The notes: generated by a model from the letters alone, not told the origin. DNA of 64,000 nt from Synechococcus sp. CBW1108 (GCF_015840335.1 NZ_CP060395.1:1773277-1837276), one strand, 5' to 3'. Positions 28,686 to 37,762 are shown, counted from the stretch's first letter. A program made the numbers and translations.

Positions 28686-29288
28686 TTCTGGGACTAAAGG
28701 ATCATCAATACTCTGTCTCCGAGCACTTGGATCAAGGTGTAGCAGAGACTACAAATAGCCTTATGGGATTCTTTAGTTTCTCGGTCCACCCCACCTACGC
28801 TGAGCTCTTCCCTCTCCAGGCGCTGACGCGCCCGACGTCGCTTCCTGGCTCAATTCGGCGCCATGCTTCTGGGGGGTGGGCCGACGGCAATCATCGCCCG
28901 GTAGCCCTGGGATCTGTCCATCCAGGGCCTTGGCATCAAGCATGAGGTCGGCTTCCGCTGCCTTCGCGCCTGCGACCAGCCAGCGGGTTGCCCCGTGTCA
29001 CCCCAGGTGTCCGGCTGCTTCAACGCCAAGGACCGTTCGGGAGCCCTGCGATTCGGTGTCACTGCCGAGTGCTCCGTGGGAACCGGCTGCTCGGTGCTGC
29101 TGCCCAAGGATCGGGATGGGCGTCGAACTCAGAGCTGGTCAAGCCAGAGGGCCTGGGCCTCCCAGGAAGCCGTTGCCCTGCTGGTAGACCATTCACCCCA
29201 GAACCCACACCTTGATTGGTATCTGTCTGCCATCTTTCCCGAGCGGTTCATGCCTCCAGCTTCGTCATCAGCCTGCGCTGCAACGTGG
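28686..29288. other. Conserved module DNA without an assignable gene, copy 2
   Basis: From 28757 this matches 21834-22365 with few differences. The open frames do not form an intact protein in either copy. The segment right behind the exported-protein start (28686-28745) differs from copy 1 and likely contains the promoter of that gene. Confidence 0.5.
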
Positions 29289-29687
29289 TCACTGCAGTTG
29301 ATCCGAGGCCCATTCGAGCAGTTCTTCCGCCGCCAGTAGGGCGGATGCGCCATCTTCGGGCCCGAACACCTCGGCAGGCAGCTCATCACCCAGAGCATCC
29401 GGGTAGCGGGTGGGGGCATAGAGCTTGTCCAGCACCCGGGCCTGGCGTTGCCAGTGTTGAGCGTGAGCCTGATCCAGCTCGTGCAACAGAGCCTTCAGCG
29501 AATGGCTGCGCAGGTCACGGTCGTCGGCCGCCAGCAACGCCTTGATGGCCTTCTCACCCACCTGCTGGGCAAGAAAGCAGGCCTGGGCCGCTTGGCCTCC
29601 CTCCTGGAGAAGGCGAGCCGCCCGCAGATCATCCTGGGCCTGACGCAGCCAGAGGCTGGCCCGGTGGCGGGCGCTTTCCTGGCTCAT
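29289..29687 (-). CDS. HEPN-domain protein, predicted RNase toxin
   Basis: The product is 132 residues: ASLWLRQAQDDLRAARLLQE, then ACFLAQQVGEKAIKALLAA, RSHSLKALL, KLYAPTRYPDALG and a C-terminal helix. This is the HEPN (PF05168) layout with the RxH element RSH and the YAPTRYPDA motif. HEPN proteins paired with minimal nucleotidyltransferases form type VII toxin-antitoxin modules in which the MNT partner adenylates the toxin. The start codon overlaps the MNT stop by four bases. Confidence 0.88.
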   Translation of the reverse strand: MSQESARHRASLWLRQAQDDLRAARLLQEGGQAAQACFLAQQVGEKAIKALLAADDRDLRSHSLKALLHELDQAHAQHWQRQARVLDKLYAPTRYPDALGDELPAEVFGPEDGASALLAAEELLEWASDQLQ

Positions 29688-30127
29688 GGGAAGCGGCTGC
29701 CCATGAGCAGCGGGATCGCTTCGGCCCGCAGCGTGCGCCAGAACGGGGCATCCGCATGACGAGCCAGCAGCTGGGGCGTCGCCACCAGTGGCTGCAGTGG
29801 CAGCCGGCAGTGCTGCAGCGCCTCCAGCACGGCGTCGTACGCATCGAGAAGCCGGCAGTGCTCGAGGCCCATCACCAGCAGATCGATATCCGAGCGACGG
29901 CTGGCCGTGCCCCGCGCCCAGCTACCGAACAGCCAGAGACCCTTCGGGCGGACCCGCAGCACCAGGGTTTCCAGGGCCGGCAGCAGTTCGGGCCTCAGCA
30001 GAGCTGGCAGGTTGTCGCTCTCAATCCTGCCGCCGAACCTCGGCAGACCATCTACAGCGGATTCACTGCGACCGCGTTCGCTGGCCCCAGCCGTGATCAT
30101 GCGCCAAGCCCCATGCGCCAGCTCCAT
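29684..30127 (-). CDS. Minimal nucleotidyltransferase (MNT), antitoxin partner of HEPN
   Basis: The product is up to 147 residues; a start at 30100 would give 138. The polymerase-beta fold active site is LFGSWARGTASRRSDIDLLV (GS then DxD), near residues 66-85. A third carboxylate follows later. It is upstream of, and overlaps, the HEPN gene, as in HEPN/MNT operons. A near-complete deletion of the homologous gene is seen in module copy 1. Confidence 0.88.
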   Translation of the reverse strand: MELAHGAWRMITAGASERGRSESAVDGLPRFGGRIESDNLPALLRPELLPALETLVLRVRPKGLWLFGSWARGTASRRSDIDLLVMGLEHCRLLDAYDAVLEALQHCRLPLQPLVATPQLLARHADAPFWRTLRAEAIPLLMGSRFP

Positions 30128-30295
30128 TATCGCCCCGCTCGCTCAGGAGGCATCAAAAGGCACTCCTTCGCAGGGGATAGGCCCCAATCCCGAGGTGGTG
30201 CTCGAGCTGGCTGCCGACGCGGACAGCACTCGCAAGAGCCGTCTCCTTATCCAGCTGGAAGGAGGAACCGCTTTCCCTGGGTTGCCGCTCCCCCA

Positions 30296-31384
30296 TCACC
30301 AGAGGCTGCACTGGCCCTGCTGGCGCAGCAGGTGATCGGCCAGCACCAGGGCCACCATCGCTTCCACCATCGGCACCGCCCGCGGCAGCACGCAGGGGTC
30401 GTGCCTGCCCTTGGCTTCGAGGGTGGTGGCTTCACCCCGCTCGTTGATGGTCTGCTGGGCCTTGCGGATCGTGGCGGTGGGCTTGAAGGCGACGCGAATC
30501 ACGATCGGCTCGCCGTTGCTGATGCCGCCCTGGATGCCGCCTGAGTTGTTGGTGGCTGTGTGCAGGCGTCCATCAGCCGTAGGCAGAAAGGCGTCGTTGT
30601 GCTCGCTGCCCTTGAGCAGGGTGCCGGTGAAGCCGGAACCGATCTCGAATCCCTTTGTTGCCGGCAGCGACATCACCGCCTTGGCCAAATCCGCCTCCAG
30701 CTTGTCGAAAACCGGCATGCCCAGCCCGATTGGTGGCTTGCGCACGATGCATTCGATCACGCCGCCGCAGGAATCGCCCTCCCGGCCGATCGCCTCAATG
30801 CGCTCGATCATGCGCTCGGCGGCTGCCCCATCGGGACAGCGCACGATGTTTGCCTCCACCTCAGCCAGCGAAACTTGCTCAGGGTCGATCGTTGCTTCGA
30901 TGTTGTGGATCCGCTGCACCCAGGCGAGCACCTCGGTGCCCTGGGCCCTGGCCAGCAGCTGCTTGGCGATGGCACCGGCGGCCACCCGGCCAATCGTTTC
31001 CCTTGCGGAGGCACGGCCTCCGCCACTGCGGGCCTGGATGCCGTATTTGGCCTGGTAGGTGGCATCGGCGTGGGAGGGGCGGTAGGCAACCTCCATTTCC
31101 CGGTAATCCTGGGGGCGCTGGTCCCTGTTGCGCACCAGCATCGCGATCGGGGTGCCCAGGGTCAGGCCATCCAGCAGTCCGCTGAGAATCTCAACCCGAT
31201 CGTCTTCTTTGCGGGGGGTGGTGATTTTGCTCTGGCCGGGCTTGCGTCGATCGAGCTCGGCTTGAATCGCCTCCAGATTGAGTGGGAGTCGCGGCGGGCA
31301 GCCATCTACGACCACGCCCACGCCCCCGCCGTGGGACTCGCCGAAGGTGGTGATGCGAAATAGCTCGCCGAAGCTGCTGCCCAT
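30296..31384 (-). CDS. aroC: Chorismate synthase
   Basis: The product is 362 residues; it converts EPSP to chorismate using reduced FMN. Signatures are [20 protein letters not shown] at the N-terminus, [17 protein letters not shown] near residue 122, and [14 protein letters not shown] with [17 protein letters not shown] in the C-terminal part. The C-terminal residues QQGQCSLW are shorter than the usual RQQGQC...G end. The module abuts the stop codon, so the tail may have been altered by the insertion. Confidence 0.96.
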   Translation of the reverse strand: MGSSFGELFRITTFGESHGGGVGVVVDGCPPRLPLNLEAIQAELDRRKPGQSKITTPRKEDDRVEILSGLLDGLTLGTPIAMLVRNRDQRPQDYREMEVAYRPSHADATYQAKYGIQARSGGGRASARETIGRVAAGAIAKQLLARAQGTEVLAWVQRIHNIEATIDPEQVSLAEVEANIVRCPDGAAAERMIERIEAIGREGDSCGGVIECIVRKPPIGLGMPVFDKLEADLAKAVMSLPATKGFEIGSGFTGTLLKGSEHNDAFLPTADGRLHTATNNSGGIQGGISNGEPIVIRVAFKPTATIRKAQQTINERGEATTLEAKGRHDPCVLPRAVPMVEAMVALVLADHLLRQQGQCSLW

Positions 31385-31420
31385 GGGAAACCTTGGCTGT
31401 TGTCAGTGGCTTTTGTCAGG

Positions 31421-32119
31421 TTAGGAAGCGGCTTTCGCCTGTCCCTTGGTGGGGAGCCTTTTGGTGTAGATGATCCACACAATCAGCACAGACAGCACGG
31501 CGCTCAAATAACACCACACCGAGAGGAACGCCTGACGGTAGGCCCATTCCGCCACCAGGCCGCTGGCCAGCAGAGCTACCCCGAAGCTACGCAGCCAGGC
31601 GTAGGGGAGCAACAGTAAGGGTAGGCCGATCACAGCGGCATAGAGGTAGCGAATCGATTCCGCCAGACCGCCGCTCATCAGCAGCGTTAGGCCGTAGTCG
31701 ATCGACCCTTTCAGCACCACCGGTTCAATCCGGGTTGGCTGCAACAGCAGGGGCAACCAGAGCCCTATCCCCAGCACCAGCCCCGCCCCCTGCAGCGTCC
31801 CCAGCAACGGCCGGCCAGGCCAGTGCCGCTGCTGGGGCCAGAGGCTTAAGGCCACGTAAGGAATCCAGATCGGCCAAAAGGCCAGGGCAAAGAACTGATA
31901 GGCCAGGGCCCCACCCTTGAGCAGGGGGGCTGCAGGCCCATGGTGGAGTCCAAGCCACACCACCCCTTCTAGGCCCTGCTGCAGGCCAAAAAGCACCGGC
32001 ATCAGAGCCAGGGGCAGCAGTTCAGGGCGATGGTCTCGCCATGAGCGGGCCACGGCGGTGATGCCCAGTGGCACCAGCAGGGCTGAACTGCTGAAACTGG
32101 CGGCGGCTGAGAAACACAT
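31421..32119 (-). CDS. DUF6629-type membrane protein
   Basis: The product is 232 residues. The start MCFSAAASFSSSALLVPLG is the mark of this family, and about seven hydrophobic helices follow. Family members are found in many bacteria without known function. It is upstream of aroC on the minus strand and downstream of the psbA terminator. Confidence 0.7.
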   Translation of the reverse strand: MCFSAAASFSSSALLVPLGITAVARSWRDHRPELLPLALMPVLFGLQQGLEGVVWLGLHHGPAAPLLKGGALAYQFFALAFWPIWIPYVALSLWPQQRHWPGRPLLGTLQGAGLVLGIGLWLPLLLQPTRIEPVVLKGSIDYGLTLLMSGGLAESIRYLYAAVIGLPLLLLPYAWLRSFGVALLASGLVAEWAYRQAFLSVWCYLSAVLSVLIVWIIYTKRLPTKGQAKAAS

Positions 32120-32177
32120 CGCACGCCGCTTCGGCCCGGTTGCATCCTCACCCTATGCACCCTGGCGGGCCGCCAAT

Positions 32178-32203
32178 AAAAAAGCCCCCTCTTGCGAGGG
32201 GGC
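32178..32203 (-). terminator. Rho-independent terminator of psbA
   Basis: On the minus strand, GCCCCCTCGCAAGAGGGGGC forms an 8-bp stem with a 4-base loop, followed by TTTTTT. It lies about 46 bases after the psbA stop codon and upstream of the DUF6629 gene. Confidence 0.9.
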
Positions 32204-32249
32204 CGGGGGGATTCCGTTTATTGGTTGGCGTTAGCCGGGCTGTTAAGCC

Positions 32250-33329
32250 TTAGCCGATTGCAGGTGCGGTCAGTGCCACGGGGGTGGCGGTGGCAGCAGC
32301 CAGGTCAAGCGGGAAGTTGTGAGCGTTGCGCTCGTGCATCACTTCCATACCCAGACCAGCGCGGTTCAGCACGTCTGCCCAGGTGTTCACCACACGGCCT
32401 TGGCCGTCGAGGATCGACTGATTGAAGTTGAAACCGTTCAGGTTGAAGGCCATCGTGCTCACGCCCAGGGCGGTGAACCAGATGCCAACCACGGGCCAGG
32501 CAGCCAGGAAGAAGTGGAGGCTGCGGCTGTTGTTGAACGAGGCGTATTGGAAGATCAGGCGACCGAAGTAACCGTGGGCAGCCACGATGTTGTAGGTCTC
32601 TTCCTCTTGGCCAAACTTGTAGCCGTAGTTCTGGCTCTCGCTCTCGGTGGTTTCACGCACCAGCGAGGAGGTAACCAGCGAACCGTGCATGGCGGAGAAC
32701 AGACTGCCACCGAAGACACCTGCCACACCCAGCATGTGGAAGGGGTGCATCAGGATGTTGTGCTCAGCCTGGAACACCAACATGTAGTTGAAGGTGCCGG
32801 AGATACCCAGGGGCATGGCATCCGAGAAGGAGCCCTGACCGAAGGGATACACCAGGAACACAGCAGACGCTGCTGCCACAGGGGCGCTGTAGGCAACGCA
32901 GATCCAGGGGCGCATGCCCAAGCGGTAGGAAAGCTCCCACTCGCGTCCCATGTAGGCGTAGATGCCGATCAGGAAGTGGAAGACCACCAGCTGGAAAGGC
33001 CCACCGTTGTACAGCCACTCATCGAGGCTGGCGGCTTCCCAGATGGGGTAGAAGTGCAGGCCGATGGCGTTGCTGGAGGGCACAACGGCACCGGAGATGA
33101 TGTTGTTGCCATACATCAGGGAGCCAGCTACGGGCTCACGGATGCCGTCGATGTCGACAGGGGGTGCGGCGATGAAGGCCACGATGAAGCAGATGGTGGC
33201 AGCCAGCAGGCAGGGGATCATCAGCACACCGAACCAGCCCACGTAGAGGCGGTTGTTGGTGGAGGTGACCCAGTCGCAAAACTGGTTCCACGCAGAAGCG
33301 CCTTGGCGCTGCTGAATAGTGGTTGTCAT
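32250..33329 (-). CDS. psbA: Photosystem II D1 protein (Glu130 form)
   Basis: The product is 359 residues, the core PSII subunit that binds P680, pheophytin, QB and the Mn cluster. Residue 130 is Glu, the high-light (D1:2) type, not Gln. Tyr161, Asp170, His190 and His198 are in place, and the C-terminus has the ligands in [16 protein letters not shown], followed by a cleavable extension. The gene is divergent from cofG at 33497. A structured leader is described separately. Confidence 0.99.
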   Translation of the reverse strand: MTTTIQQRQGASAWNQFCDWVTSTNNRLYVGWFGVLMIPCLLAATICFIVAFIAAPPVDIDGIREPVAGSLMYGNNIISGAVVPSSNAIGLHFYPIWEAASLDEWLYNGGPFQLVVFHFLIGIYAYMGREWELSYRLGMRPWICVAYSAPVAAASAVFLVYPFGQGSFSDAMPLGISGTFNYMLVFQAEHNILMHPFHMLGVAGVFGGSLFSAMHGSLVTSSLVRETTESESQNYGYKFGQEEETYNIVAAHGYFGRLIFQYASFNNSRSLHFFLAAWPVVGIWFTALGVSTMAFNLNGFNFNQSILDGQGRVVNTWADVLNRAGLGMEVMHERNAHNFPLDLAAATATPVALTAPAIG

Positions 33330-33371
33330 GAGAACGAGAAGAGAGTGTTCCGAGGGAACGGGTATGGAAGG

Positions 33372-33425
33372 CGGGAATCCGGTCTGCCGAGGCAGCCGAA
33401 GCGGAAACCGCCGGACGGAATCCCG
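33372..33425 (-). promoter_or_regulatory. Predicted three-way junction in the psbA leader
   Basis: The outer stem pairs 33372-33381 with 33416-33425 (nine of ten pairs). Inside are two hairpins: CTGC-CGAG-GCAG at 33384-33395 and GCGG-AAA-CCGC at 33401-33411. The complement on the coding strand has the same shape. An AAATGTAAC stretch at 33434-33442 resembles one half of an HLR1 element (GTTACATTT on the coding strand), but the second half is not evident. The start codon is 43 bases downstream of the stem. Confidence 0.45.
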
Positions 33426-33496
33426 TCGCTCGCAAATGTAACGGAAGATTGCGCTCTAAGTGAGAATGCCTCGACCTGGGCGCCCCAGGGCTGCTT

Positions 33497-34495
33497 ATGG
33501 CACTGATCAGCTGCGCTGATGTGCCGCCCCGGCGGGGGCGGGTCACCTGGAGCCCCAGCGTCACCCTGGTGCCCACCCGCAGTTGTTTCAACGCTTGCGG
33601 CTACTGCAGTTTTCGCCGGCCTTCCGATCCCGCCAACCCCCTGGCCGATGCCCTCAGGGACGACCAGGCCCGGGCCCTGCTGGCCAGCCGGCCAACTGCG
33701 GCGGAGGTATTGCTGCTCAGCGGGGAGGTGGCCCCGGCGGCTTCCCAGCGGCGGGCCTGGTTGCAGCGGCTGCTCGCCCTCTGCCGGCTGGCCTGGGCCC
33801 AGGGGCGACTGCCCCACACCAACGCCGGCCCCCTGGCGCTACGGGAGATGGCTGCCCTGGCACGGCTGAACGGCTCGATGGGGCTGATGCTGGAGGGGCT
33901 CGGCCCGGCCTACGCCGCCCTCCATGCCCATGCCCCCAGCAAGCGACTTGAGCTGCGGCTGGCCCAGCTGGAGCAGGCTGGCCGGTTGGGGATTCCCTTC
34001 ACCACCGGGCTGTTGCTCGGCGTGGGGGAGACCACTGCCGAGCGCCGCGCCGCCCTGGAGCTGCTGGCCCAGTTGCAGAGCCGCTGGGGCCACCTGCAGG
34101 AGGTGATCCTGCAGCCCTTCCGCCCCGATGGGTGCCAGAGCCAGCGGCTCAGCCAGGCCGAACAGGCCGACCTGCTGGGCACCATCGCTGAGGCCCGCAG
34201 GATCCTGCCTGCGGAGGTGCATTTGCAGATGCCGCCGAACCTCTGGCCCCTGGATACCTTGCCTGCGGCCCTTGAGGCCGGCATCGACGATCTCGGGGGC
34301 CTCGACTGCATAGATGTCATCAATCCGGCCTACCCCCAGCCCAGCGAGGCTCGGCTGGCAGCGGTGCTGGGGCGCGCCGGGATTGACCTGGTGCCCCGGC
34401 TCTGTGTGCACGGCGCCTGGTTGCGTTTTTTACCTGCGGCACTGCAGCTTCAGGCCCGCCGCGTCGAGGCCCGGTTGTTAGCGTCTCGGCCCTAG
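33497..34495 (+). CDS. cofG: 7,8-didemethyl-8-hydroxy-5-deazariboflavin synthase subunit CofG
   Basis: The product is 332 residues, a radical SAM enzyme that, with CofH, makes the deazaflavin chromophore FO used by photolyases. The cluster motif is SCFNACGYCSF near residue 30. Later motifs LLLSGEVAP, GLMLEGLGP, GLLLGVGETTAER and QMPPNLWPLD with GIDDLGGLDCIDVINPAYP match CofG. It is divergent from psbA. CofH is not in the window. Confidence 0.9.
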   Translation: MALISCADVPPRRGRVTWSPSVTLVPTRSCFNACGYCSFRRPSDPANPLADALRDDQARALLASRPTAAEVLLLSGEVAPAASQRRAWLQRLLALCRLAWAQGRLPHTNAGPLALREMAALARLNGSMGLMLEGLGPAYAALHAHAPSKRLELRLAQLEQAGRLGIPFTTGLLLGVGETTAERRAALELLAQLQSRWGHLQEVILQPFRPDGCQSQRLSQAEQADLLGTIAEARRILPAEVHLQMPPNLWPLDTLPAALEAGIDDLGGLDCIDVINPAYPQPSEARLAAVLGRAGIDLVPRLCVHGAWLRFLPAALQLQARRVEARLLASRP

Positions 34496-34516
34496 GGGCC
34501 CTGGTGGCCGACTGCT

Positions 34517-36097
34517 GTGAGCACCACAAGCAACCACCGGGTGCTGCTGGTGAGGCTGCCCTGCAATCCCATCTTCCCGATCGGGCCGATCTATCTGGCC
34601 GATCACCTGCACAAACAGTTCCCCCAGCTGGGCCAGCGGATCCTGGATCTGGCGGCCGTGCCCGTGCTGGATGTGGAGCGGGTGCTGTTGCAGGTGATCA
34701 CCTCATTTCGGCCCACCTTGCTGGTCTTCTCCTGGCGCGACATCCAGATCTATGCGCCGGTGGATGGTCGCGGCGGCAATCCTCTGCAGAACTCCTTTGA
34801 GGTGTTCTATGCGCGCAATCCATTGCGGCGCCTGCGTGGGGCCTTCGGTGGCCTGCGCTTGATGGCCTCTTTCTATGGGGAGCTGTGGCGCAACCTGGCC
34901 CTGGTGCGCCGGGGGCTGCGCCGGGCCCGCCGCTTCGAGCCCCAGGCCACCGCCGTGCTCGGGGGTGGAGCGGTGAGTGTCTTCTATGAGCAGCTGGGCC
35001 GCCAGCTGCCCAAGGGCACGGTGGTGTCGGTGGGGGAAGGGGAACCCCTGCTCGAGAAGTTGATTCGTGGCGAATCCTTGGCGGCGGAGCGTTGCTTCAT
35101 CGCCGGCGAGGAGCCCCGGCCCGGCCTGATCCATGAGCAGCCCGGCGGTATGGAGAAAACCGCCTGCAATTACACCTACATCGCCGAGATCTGGCCCCAG
35201 CTCGACTGGTATCTCGATGGCGGCGACTTCTACGTGGGCGTGCAGACCAAGCGGGGCTGTCCCCACAACTGCTGTTACTGCGTCTACACGGTGGTGGAAG
35301 GGAAGCAGGTGCGGGTGAACCCGGTGGCGGAGGTGATCGCCGAGATGGGCCAGCTCTATGCCAAGGGGGTGCGCGGCTTCTGGTTCACCGATGCCCAGTT
35401 CATCCCGGCCCGGCGCTACATCGAGGATGCCAAGGAGTTGCTGCGGGCGATCCAGGCCCAGGGCTGGAGTGACATCCGCTGGGCCGCCTACATCCGCGCC
35501 GACAACCTCGATGCCGAGCTGGCGGAGCTGATGGTGGCCACCGGTATGGACTACTTCGAGATCGGCATCACTTCGGGCTCCCAGGAACTCGTGCGCAAGA
35601 TGCGCATGGGGTACAACCTGCGCACGGTGCTCGAAAACTGCCGCCTGCTGGCCCGGGCAGGGTTCCGTGAGCACGTCTCGGTGAACTACTCCTTCAACGT
35701 GATCGACGAGCGGCCCGAAACAATCCGCCAGACAGTGGCCTACCACCGGGAGCTGGAGCGCATCTTCGGAGCAGACAAGGTGGAGCCGGCGATCTTCTTC
35801 ATCGGCCTGCAGCCCCATACCCACCTGGAGCAGTACGGCTTTGACCAGGGCCTGATCAAGCCTGGCTACAACCCGATGAGCATGATGCCTTGGACGGCCC
35901 GCCAGCTGCTCTGGAACCCCGAGCCGATGGGCAGCACCTTCGGTCGCATCTGCCTGGAGGCCTTTGAGCGCAACCCGGGCGACTTTGGTCGCACGGTGAT
36001 GGATTTGCTCGAGCGCGACTACGGGCTCGCCCCCTTGGAGGAGGCCTTGCATGCGCCGGTGGAGGGGCGCAAAGCCCTGGCTACGGCGACCCGTTAG
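34517..36097 (+). CDS. Radical SAM protein linked to PSII high-light acclimation
   Basis: The product is 526 residues from a GTG start, 21 bases after cofG. An N-terminal B12-binding-like domain (VLLVRLPCNPIFPIGPIYLA) is followed by the radical SAM core with RGCPHNCCYCVYTV near residue 246. IRWAAYIRADNLD, EIGITSGSQELV and MRMGYNLRTVLENC are typical of the B12-radical SAM group. I recall close homologues annotated as photosystem II high light acclimation radical SAM protein in marine Synechococcus. The reaction is unknown; the neighbourhood with psbA and cofG agrees with the annotation. Confidence 0.8.
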   Translation: MSTTSNHRVLLVRLPCNPIFPIGPIYLADHLHKQFPQLGQRILDLAAVPVLDVERVLLQVITSFRPTLLVFSWRDIQIYAPVDGRGGNPLQNSFEVFYARNPLRRLRGAFGGLRLMASFYGELWRNLALVRRGLRRARRFEPQATAVLGGGAVSVFYEQLGRQLPKGTVVSVGEGEPLLEKLIRGESLAAERCFIAGEEPRPGLIHEQPGGMEKTACNYTYIAEIWPQLDWYLDGGDFYVGVQTKRGCPHNCCYCVYTVVEGKQVRVNPVAEVIAEMGQLYAKGVRGFWFTDAQFIPARRYIEDAKELLRAIQAQGWSDIRWAAYIRADNLDAELAELMVATGMDYFEIGITSGSQELVRKMRMGYNLRTVLENCRLLARAGFREHVSVNYSFNVIDERPETIRQTVAYHRELERIFGADKVEPAIFFIGLQPHTHLEQYGFDQGLIKPGYNPMSMMPWTARQLLWNPEPMGSTFGRICLEAFERNPGDFGRTVMDLLERDYGLAPLEEALHAPVEGRKALATATR

Positions 36098-36941
36098 CGC
36101 CGTTCCACCAGCGGCGACGCACCCAGAGCAGGGCGCCTAGGCCGATCCAGCCGATCAGGCCACCGATTGGGTTGATGTCGCTGCCACCAGGCCCCACCCA
36201 CCAGGCCGGAGCCGCTTGGGAGATCTGGAGCAGGCCCTTTTGCACCAGAAACCAACCCCCCACCAGGCCGCCATGGAGGCCAATCGCTCCCCACAGGCTG
36301 CCAGCGTCGGCACGCCGCTGCAGGGCCAGCACCAGACCCAGCAGGAATAATCCCCCCAGCAGCCCCAGGCCCTCGAGCCCTGGGGCCCGATACCAGGGGT
36401 GCAGCAGGGCAAAGATCAGGGCCTGCAAAAGCAGTGCCCTGCGGGGGCCGAATTGCAGTTCAAGCTCACCCCATAGCCAGCCGCGAAACAGCAGCTCTTC
36501 GGCAAATCCCACCCCGACCAGCAGCAGCAGGCCATTCAGTAGCAGGGCGCCATTGAGCTCGCCTAGCCATTGGGCTTGCCCCGCCAGCATCAAGTCTGCG
36601 CCCACCAGGGCCAGTAACAGCAAGGCCTTGAGCAGGCCCCGCACCCCGCTGCGCAGGGCCAGGGCACCTGGCACAGCCAATCCCAGGCGCTGCCAGGGAT
36701 GGCTCTCCTGCCAAACCCGTTTCAGCCTCAGGGGCAGGCTGGTCAGCAGCAGGATCAGGGCCACCACCAGGCCCGCCAGATCCACCTGGTCTGGGCGCCA
36801 GCTGGGGGTCACCAGGGCTAGGGGACGGGCTAGCAGCCAGCCGGCCAGGTAGAGCAGGGGCACGTAAAACAAAGTGCCCCACCAGTGGGGCCTCACTTCT
36901 GGGTTGACTGCCGCCTTAGCTGCCGCAGCGGGCTGCTCCAT
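36081..36941 (-). CDS. CPBP (Abi) family intramembrane metalloprotease
   Basis: The product is 286 residues with about eight hydrophobic helices. The CPBP signature is VGVGFAEELLFRGWLWGEL near residue 140, then FALLHPWY and GLHGGLVGGW for the other metal-site helices. The family includes the eukaryotic Rce1 CaaX protease, and bacterial substrates are mostly unknown. Its 3' end overlaps the radical SAM gene by 17 bases in convergent orientation. The clpS stop shares its first base. Confidence 0.88.
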   Translation of the reverse strand: MEQPAAAAKAAVNPEVRPHWWGTLFYVPLLYLAGWLLARPLALVTPSWRPDQVDLAGLVVALILLLTSLPLRLKRVWQESHPWQRLGLAVPGALALRSGVRGLLKALLLLALVGADLMLAGQAQWLGELNGALLLNGLLLLVGVGFAEELLFRGWLWGELELQFGPRRALLLQALIFALLHPWYRAPGLEGLGLLGGLFLLGLVLALQRRADAGSLWGAIGLHGGLVGGWFLVQKGLLQISQAAPAWWVGPGGSDINPIGGLIGWIGLGALLWVRRRWWNGANGSP

Positions 36942-37300
36942 CAGCTTTCCGGCTCGAGGCTGCTGCTGAGGCCTTTGGCCTTCAGCGATTCGCAGTAAAA
37001 CTCGGCGGGCTCCAGATCACAGACAATCACCAGGCCTACGCCGGTGTTGTGGGCTTCCAGCATCACCGCAATGGCGTCCTGCTCACTGAGTGAGGGCACC
37101 ACCTGGCGCAGGGTGGTCACCACGAATTCCATCGAGTTGACCGGATCGTTGTGGAGCAGCACCTTGTAGCGGGGTGAGGGCTTGCGCACCCGCTCCGGGG
37201 CCTTCTCCATCACGGCTGCCCCGCCGCTTTCGCGGCCGGGGCTCTGGGTGGCGAAGACGGGGTTTCTGCTGGCGGCGCAAATGTGGTGAGGCTTGACCAT
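36941..37300 (-). CDS. clpS: ATP-dependent Clp protease adaptor ClpS
   Basis: The product is 119 residues from the ATG at 37300; an internal ATG at 37210 (MEKAPER) would give 89. The core RYKVLLHNDPVNSMEFVVTTL is the N-degron binding fold, and EAHNTGVGLVIVCDLEPAEFYCESL the second half. ClpS delivers N-end-rule substrates to ClpAP/ClpC. Some catalogued cyanobacteria have two ClpS types; this sequence (NDP and NTG in place of NDD) could be either. Confidence 0.85.
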   Translation of the reverse strand: MVKPHHICAASRNPVFATQSPGRESGGAAVMEKAPERVRKPSPRYKVLLHNDPVNSMEFVVTTLRQVVPSLSEQDAIAVMLEAHNTGVGLVIVCDLEPAEFYCESLKAKGLSSSLEPES

Positions 37301-37414
37301 GACCGTCAACTTAAGGAAAAAGGCAAACTGTGACCGGCTTCCCGTGAATGCCGGGAGCGCCGGCACGTATCCAGATCCCATGGTAGGCAAGGGCTGAGCC
37401 TGGGGAGAGGGCTT

Positions 37415-37762
37415 ATGGCTGACTTGCCGCCCTGGCGGCGCTTGCTAGCAATGTTCAATTGGCGTCCTGTTTACGACATCGAGCAGCGAACCAAGCAGCC
37501 GAGGATCGAATCGCTCGAAAGCGAAAAGCGCTTGAAGCTGCTGCAGGAGAGCAACGCCAGATTCGCGCGCTTCGAGCAGGAGCTCTTTTCCTCCTCGAGC
37601 CAAGCCCCCTCCACCGGCGATTCCTCGCCTACACAGCTACCGAGCTGGCGGGTCCTCCACAAAACGAACAGGCGAGCTGAGGTCTGGCTCACCCAAATCA
37701 GGGAAACGCCACACCTTTGCATTTCAGGCTGCCTGGAGCCTCAGCCCTTCAGTGCCCCCTGA
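37415..37762 (+). CDS. Possible small hypothetical protein
   Basis: The product would be 115 residues. The N-terminal half is charged and plausibly helical ([30 protein letters not shown]). The C-terminal half looks less constrained and overlaps the 3' end of dapL by 22 bases. A shorter start or an earlier stop is possible. No family is recognised. Confidence 0.35.
   Translation: MADLPPWRRLLAMFNWRPVYDIEQRTKQPRIESLESEKRLKLLQESNARFARFEQELFSSSSQAPSTGDSSPTQLPSWRVLHKTNRRAEVWLTQIRETPHLCISGCLEPQPFSAP

Larger units (their letters stand above)
26965..30298. repeat. Module copy 2 (right): RAYT, exported protein, HEPN/MNT
   Basis: This block matches 20012-23033. The offset is 6953 bp at the left end and 6921-6923 bp further on, reflecting the 32-bp RAYT difference and small changes. 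It abuts the aroC stop. The copy retains an intact exported-protein gene and an intact HEPN/MNT pair, so it is the better preserved of the two. Confidence 0.9.

Noticed and set aside
20012-30298. CRISPR array or cas genes
   Set aside because: The repeats in the island are long gene duplications or one tandem pair; there is no regular repeat-spacer pattern and no cas gene.
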